A stretch of 64,000 nucleotides of DNA from Rossellomorea pakistanensis (lineage in GTDB: Bacteria > Bacillota > Bacilli > Bacillales > Bacillaceae_B), in assembly GCF_016908495.1 (NCBI RefSeq), contig NZ_JAFBDZ010000004.1, positions 434,001 to 498,000 of the forward strand, read 5' to 3'. Every line of letters begins with the position of its first letter. Positions within the stretch are counted from its first letter, which is position 1. The position numbers and the translations under genes are program-made. Below are positions 59,847-64,000 of the stretch, in pieces. The notes below the pieces were generated by a model, which ran no database searches, was not told the origin of the DNA, and saw only the letters and a list, made by a program, of their open reading frames with translations.

Positions 59847-61253
59847 ATGAAACGGTTATCATTTATACTACTAAGCATATTGCTTGTCATTCTCTCAGCT
59901 TGTGGGAATGATTCAAAGAACGCAAACACTGATGCTTCTGAAAAAAAGAAAAAAGAGTCAAAATCAACTGAAGCAGTTGTTGGTGATCTCGATAAGATCA
60001 ATCTTGAAGTTTCGCTGGATTCTTTAAAAAGTCAACCTGCTGGTACGCTAATGGAGCATCTTACATTTGAAGAAGATGTGAAAGAAGTCAATCATCAAGC
60101 TCCCGAATTAGATCCAGAGCTAAAAAAAGTGTTACCCGAAAAATTGAAAGCACTGACAGACTCAACAAAGGATTTAGAAGAGTTGAAAAAAAGCTTACTT
60201 AAACTACTTGCAAGCCCTCACTATAAAGAGGTCATTGAGAAAGCGGAGAGATATGAACCACCATTTGAAGAGCCTTATCTACCAGACCCAACCAAGTCAA
60301 CAGATGGGAAGAAAACGGAATCACCTCAAAAAGCGATTATTCTACTAGATGCGAGCTCTAGTATGCTATTAAACTCAGGTGGAAGAATGAAGATGGACAT
60401 TGCCAAAGATGCGGTGAAGAGCTTTGCACAAACGATCGGTCAATCAAGTGACGTTTCCTTAGTCGTCTATGGACATAAAGGATCTGAAGCTGATTCTGAT
60501 AAGGAGCTCTCCTGTAAAGGGATGGAAGAGGTATACCCAATGGGCAAGTATGTGAAGGAGGATTTTCACAAAGCGGTTGACTCCTTTGAAAGTAAAGGCT
60601 GGACCCCACTAGCAGGAGCCATTCAAAAAGCTTCCGAAATGAGCAGCAACTATGACAAAGGCACAACAATTTATGTTGTAAGTGATGGAGCGGAAACTTG
60701 TGATGGCGATCCTGTTCAAGCTAGTAAACAGCTAGCTAAAAATGGGAAAAACACCGTCAATATTATTGGATTTGATGTCGACGCCAAAACAGAAAATCAA
60801 CTGAAGGATGTTGCTGCAGCCGGAAATGGGAAGTATTTTAGTGCTAATAATCCAGAAGAATTGAAAAATACGATTCAGTACGAATGGCTTCCATCTACCA
60901 TGGATCTTACTTGGGCCTTTACCATGGCACCTATTGGATTTGAAGTTTCAAATGAATTCAAGAATGCGGAAGAGTTTCCTCGAAAACTATGGTACATAAG
61001 CCGAAGAGAGTTATTCCGATTAGATGATGCATTTAGCATCATGAAAGAGAAAAAGATGCTTACTGACAAACAATTAGAGAAGCTTGAAAATTGGAGAATG
61101 GACCGTCATGATGAACTATTGGAGCTCAGCCGTGAAATGGAAGAAATAAATCGCAACAAAACTAAAGCTCAAGCAGATGAAATCAGTAAAAAGATCGAAG
61201 ACTGGGTCGAGAAAATGAAAAAGCTGAAAGAGGAAAGAGGAGACAAATGGTAA
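59847..61253 (+). CDS. lipoprotein with von Willebrand factor A domain
   Basis: A 468-residue predicted lipoprotein (lipobox LSAC near residue 18). A VWA domain covers about residues 160-340: MIDAS residues in LLDASSSM, Thr in GWTPLAGAI, and SDGAETC. The region before it is acidic and helical, and the end (375-468) is a coiled-coil-like basic helix. The domain binds protein ligands through a metal. Related B. subtilis proteins of shorter length are YwmC/YwmD. Function unknown; surface adhesion or envelope maintenance is inference. Confidence 0.85.
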   Translation: MKRLSFILLSILLVILSACGNDSKNANTDASEKKKKESKSTEAVVGDLDKINLEVSLDSLKSQPAGTLMEHLTFEEDVKEVNHQAPELDPELKKVLPEKLKALTDSTKDLEELKKSLLKLLASPHYKEVIEKAERYEPPFEEPYLPDPTKSTDGKKTESPQKAIILLDASSSMLLNSGGRMKMDIAKDAVKSFAQTIGQSSDVSLVVYGHKGSEADSDKELSCKGMEEVYPMGKYVKEDFHKAVDSFESKGWTPLAGAIQKASEMSSNYDKGTTIYVVSDGAETCDGDPVQASKQLAKNGKNTVNIIGFDVDAKTENQLKDVAAAGNGKYFSANNPEELKNTIQYEWLPSTMDLTWAFTMAPIGFEVSNEFKNAEEFPRKLWYISRRELFRLDDAFSIMKEKKMLTDKQLEKLENWRMDRHDELLELSREMEEINRNKTKAQADEISKKIEDWVEKMKKLKEERGDKW

Positions 61254-61283
61254 AAAAATTACCAAATCGTTCCATTAATAGGG

Positions 61284-61794
61284 GGGGCAGTCTGATAAGT
61301 TAAAATTTCTACTATCAGTCGGATTATTTGATTTTAGAAATAGGATAAATAACTTTCCATTTTTAAATTGATTTCTCTCTATTTGGACAGCCCATTTTCC
61401 TACTAAACTACATGAGAAGGAATTGCGTAATCGATAATTTCAGGGAAAATTATATTAATTCTTTGTTTTTCCTTTAAAATTTATAAGATTACTCATACCA
61501 GTCCATGCTAAGGAGAATCATTATTTTCCTTGTCTCGAATGTCGAAATGCACAACTTTTTTGATTTTTATGCACGTAATCGACTAGTAAATGCACTAATC
61601 TCCAGAGAATCTATTTTTACGCACGAAAATCCAGAAGAAATGCACGAGATTTTAAATTTATGCATACGTTAGTATGTTGGGGAACAAAAAACACAGGGCT
61701 GTCCCAAAACTAAGGAGTCTGGAACCATAACTTTAGATAGAATTCTCAGGAGGATCTACTATCTAAAGTTATGGTTCCCTTTTAGACAGCCCCT
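61284..61794 (+). repeat. dispersed hairpin element, copy D
   Basis: A 511-bp element starting GGGGCAGTCTGATA and ending AGACAGCCCC, 31 bases after the VWA lipoprotein stop. Right hairpin: perfect 20-bp arms from GGAACCATAACTTTAGATAG around an 18-base loop. TGCAC-type units lie at 61549, 61571, 61592, 61621, 61642 and 61662. Same left-module start as copy B. Confidence 0.9.
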
Positions 61795-61927
61795 CTTATG
61801 AATTTGGAACAGAATAAGGCATTAAAAACGTGTATTTAAAAGAGGAGGTTAATCCCCTAAAAATCCGTAAAAATTAAAATGACGGCTTGATTCTGAAGAC
61901 CTTAAACAACGCAAACGTAAGAAGTCA

Positions 61928-62200
61928 TCATGCTTTTTCACGTATAATGAACAACGCTGGGACTAGACAAAAAATCACCATTCCAAAGGACATGATCCCC
62001 ACTGTCATGACAAGATCAGGATTAACAAAAGTCCCATATCCACCAGTAAAGCCAAAAACAAAAGCTAAAGAAGCAAATATCGCATTTGCTATAAGGAGTA
62101 TTGGATAAGAGGTTTTTCGAATGGCAACTTTATTAGTAAAAACACCCAAAAAGAAAACTGCACCGTTGACTAAGAAACCTAGAGCAATAATCCAGATCAT
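61928..62200 (-). CDS. small membrane protein, three helices
   Basis: A 90-residue protein that is almost entirely hydrophobic (IIALGFLVNGAVFFLGVF, then AIFASLAFVFGFTGGYG and GIMSFGMVIFCLVPALF). AGGAGG lies upstream of the ATG at 5-6 bases. No family recognised. Confidence 0.65.
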   Translation of the reverse strand: MIWIIALGFLVNGAVFFLGVFTNKVAIRKTSYPILLIANAIFASLAFVFGFTGGYGTFVNPDLVMTVGIMSFGMVIFCLVPALFIIREKA

Positions 62201-62316
62201 ATTTACCTCCTATCTTGATCATAAGTGTTTTTTTATTTATCATAACATAATTTGGAAATAATTTAATTTAAAAATCAAAAATAAAGAATCCCCTCAATCA
62301 ATGAAAAGAGCTAATT

Positions 62317-62859
62317 CTAAGAGTCATCTCTCCTAAACACCTTTTCTACAATCGCTCTAATAACATACGAGAGGAATATGTAAATAAAAAAGGAGTAGAT
62401 CATTTTCCAATTGTATATTTTATAAATATCTAACCATCTAAAGAAAGGTTCAGCTATAAATGATGCACCTGCAGCTAAAATAACATTCGCAACCAAAAAC
62501 TTTTTCCCTTTAGGAAAGTAAAAATATACTAGCATGTAGGTAACAGGTACAAGAGCATAATCAAACAAGTAGGCTTTTGATAATAATGGGGATATTTGGA
62601 CAGGATACCCCCACAGCCCCAGTTCATATCCCATTCCATCTAAATTCGAGGAAATAATAATCCATATTAATCCGAGAAACAAAATCTTTGGGAGCTTTTC
62701 GCGATTTACTAACTTAATAAATACGACCCATGTCCCAATAAAAAGAACAATCAATAACCACCACTTCGGACTGAGAAAACAGTGTTCAAACCAATAACCA
62801 ATATATTCATCGGTAATGTTCATAACTTCTTTATTTAATTGATCATATTGATGATTCAT
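62317..62859 (-). CDS. CBO0543-family membrane protein
   Basis: A 180-residue membrane protein with five to six helices. The features LFDYALVPVTYMLVYFYFPKG and FIAEPFFRW-x-x-IYKIYNWK are typical of the CBO0543 family. Related proteins are encoded at 20129 and 21412. Function unknown. Confidence 0.75.
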   Translation of the reverse strand: MNHQYDQLNKEVMNITDEYIGYWFEHCFLSPKWWLLIVLFIGTWVVFIKLVNREKLPKILFLGLIWIIISSNLDGMGYELGLWGYPVQISPLLSKAYLFDYALVPVTYMLVYFYFPKGKKFLVANVILAAGASFIAEPFFRWLDIYKIYNWKMIYSFFIYIFLSYVIRAIVEKVFRRDDS

Positions 62860-62925
62860 CGAAACATTCCTCTTACCCGTTTATTCAGCTAGGATTACCT
62901 ATTTTTATGAAATTATGTAATTCAA

Positions 62926-62950
62926 AACCCCCTCTAAAATAAGAAGGGGT
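62926..62950. terminator. terminator of pdaA
   Basis: ACCCCCTCT and AGAAGGGGT with one mismatch and a 6-base loop, T runs on both sides. Confidence 0.7.
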
Positions 62951-62959
62951 CTTTTTTAT

Positions 62960-63772
62960 TTAGTTATTTTTATTGACTCTTTTTTGTTTTTTTCGTTGTT
63001 GTTGCTTCTCATCTGGATAATCATCCAAGCTTTTAAATTGATAACCCTTTGCTTTTAGATCTTTAATCACTTTTTCTAGAGCTTCCGCGTTATCTTTAGA
63101 AACCGTGTGTAGAAGGATGACAGCCCCTGGATGAATTTGTTTCATAATACTGTCGTAGGAATATTGCCAGCCTCTTTGTTGATTGGTTTGCCAGTCGACG
63201 AAGGCAAGTGACCACATGACATGCTTGTAGCCCTCTTCTTTTGCCAAACTTAGTGTGCGTTCACTTAATACTCCTCGAGGTGGTCGTAAATATTCCATTG
63301 TATCCTGTTCTGTTAGTTCCGCTGTTTTTTGCTTCACTTTTGCTAGTTCTTCTTTCAGCCTTTCATCGGAAACAGCCGTGAGATCAGGATGAAACCATGA
63401 ATGGTTTCCGATGATATGCCCTTCTTTTACCATTTGTTTGACAAGCTTTTCTTGGCTTTCTAGATAGTGACCAGTGACGAAGAACGTAGCTGGAACCTTT
63501 TCTTGTTTAAGGACAGCAAGAATTTTCTTTGTATAACCATTTTCATAGCCATTATCGAAGGTTAAATAAAGGACCTTTTTGTCAGCACTTCCTTTATAGA
63601 AACCACCATATTTAGCTAACAGATCATCGTACACTTTTCCCGCTTCTGCTTGCTCCCCGTTTTGTGCTCGCTTCAGTCCCCACTCGATTCTTTCATTTGA
63701 GACTGCATTTGCACCGTTCATAACGGAGAAAAATATTAAAAAGGAAATTAACATTACACTATACTTTTTCAT
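62960..63772 (-). CDS. pdaA: spore-cortex muramic-acid deacetylase PdaA
   Basis: A 270-residue secreted polysaccharide deacetylase (carbohydrate esterase 4) with a signal peptide (residues 1-23). It has the NodB-type motifs TFDNGYENG (catalytic Asp, TFDNG instead of TFDDG), HSWFHP and RPPRG. In Bacillus, PdaA removes the acetyl group of muramic acid to form muramic delta-lactam in the cortex, needed for germination. Its length and the TFDNGYENGYT motif are typical of PdaA. It ends in a Lys/Gln-rich tail. Confidence 0.92.
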   Translation of the reverse strand: MKKYSVMLISFLIFFSVMNGANAVSNERIEWGLKRAQNGEQAEAGKVYDDLLAKYGGFYKGSADKKVLYLTFDNGYENGYTKKILAVLKQEKVPATFFVTGHYLESQEKLVKQMVKEGHIIGNHSWFHPDLTAVSDERLKEELAKVKQKTAELTEQDTMEYLRPPRGVLSERTLSLAKEEGYKHVMWSLAFVDWQTNQQRGWQYSYDSIMKQIHPGAVILLHTVSKDNAEALEKVIKDLKAKGYQFKSLDDYPDEKQQQRKKQKRVNKNN

Positions 63773-63843
63773 GAATTCACCCCTAATTTTGCTTTTATTT
63801 TATATTTTGTGGTTCAAGGAGTGATTCATGCCTACTAAAAAAA

Positions 63844-63872
63844 ACCAATAGGTCTGGTTGCGACCTATTGGT
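63844..63872 (-). terminator. terminator of the fumarase gene
   Basis: Perfect 11-bp stem ACCAATAGGTC / GACCTATTGGT, 7-base loop, and eight T on the minus strand, 10 bases past the fumarase stop. Confidence 0.9.
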
Positions 63873-63881
63873 TCATGGGTT

Positions 63882-64000
63882 TTATTTAAATACAGGATCT
63901 TTAAATTGAGATAGCTTTTCTAATGATGATTGATCAATATCTTTGTGAAGACTGTTTCCGTGAGAGTCCATTGTGACAACGGCTGTAAACCCTTCTACGC
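63882..64000 (-). CDS. class I fumarate hydratase, C-terminal end
   Basis: The last 39 codons of a gene that continues beyond the window. They read VEGFTAVVTMDSHGNSLH and end KLSQFKDPVFK, the typical end of iron-sulfur class I fumarases of Bacillus (the beta-type domain). The enzyme would convert fumarate to malate in the citric acid cycle. Only the end is visible, so the family is likely but not certain. Confidence 0.75.
   Translation of the reverse strand, partial: VEGFTAVVTMDSHGNSLHKDIDQSSLEKLSQFKDPVFK

Overview
The window is low-GC, Gram-positive and comes from an endospore-forming Bacillaceae chromosome. The evidence is strong AGGAGG-type ribosome binding sites with many TTG/GTG starts, a CotD-type spore coat protein, PdaA spore-cortex deacetylase, RlmCD, lipoproteins with classic lipoboxes, and CcpA-, TnrA- and CsoR-like operators. 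No rRNA, tRNA, phage, IS transposase or CRISPR array was found. The species is not identifiable by eye.

Layout. 1-7.6 kb: SDR epimerase, an ECF-type sigma factor with a probable frameshift, VOC protein, a secreted lipoprotein preceded by a 26-residue membrane peptide, a prolyl-4-hydroxylase-like dioxygenase, a P-loop kinase and a DUF389 membrane protein. 7.7-13.6 kb: copper locus csoR-copZ-copZ-copA followed by an exported His-rich protein and a 2Fe-2S thioredoxin-like ferredoxin, with three CsoR-like operators, and ydhK upstream. 13.8-25.7 kb: EamA exporter, LysR regulator divergent from a two-gene chromate transporter, YerC, SDR, a cluster of small membrane proteins (DUF2809 and CBO0543-like), ctaB, DUF4083 and cotD. 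26-30 kb: an ABC-F gene behind an attenuator-like leader, then an MFS exporter interrupted by an amber codon. 31-36 kb: small hydrophilic proteins and a 964-residue protein made mostly of about 415 Ala-Glu dipeptides. 36-45 kb: FAD monooxygenase, PhzF, cupin, DinB, an amt-DUF294 nucleotidyltransferase-DnaQ-like operon under two TnrA/GlnR boxes, and HemD. 45.6-51.4 kb: gmuBACDRE oligo-beta-glycoside PTS operon. 51.6-64 kb: rlmCD, alkA, a probable selenoprotein with in-frame UGA and SECIS-like hairpin, Tat-exported metallophosphoesterase, MocR regulator, VWA lipoprotein, pdaA and the 3' end of fumarase.

The most unusual items are four. (1) A glycine/sarcosine/betaine-reductase-B-like selenoprotein with a UGHC motif. 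(2) The zinc-ribbon/poly(Ala-Glu) protein, with only purine wobble changes across 2.5 kb and a SigK-like promoter. (3) Four copies of a 430-510 bp intergenic element with hairpins at both ends (one showing compensatory changes) and a TGCAC array phased at about 20.5 bp; each sits 10-31 bp past a stop codon. (4) The ABC-F leader, with a small upstream ORF and three hairpins.

Gene functions are inferred from family motifs read by eye. No alignment or database search was run.
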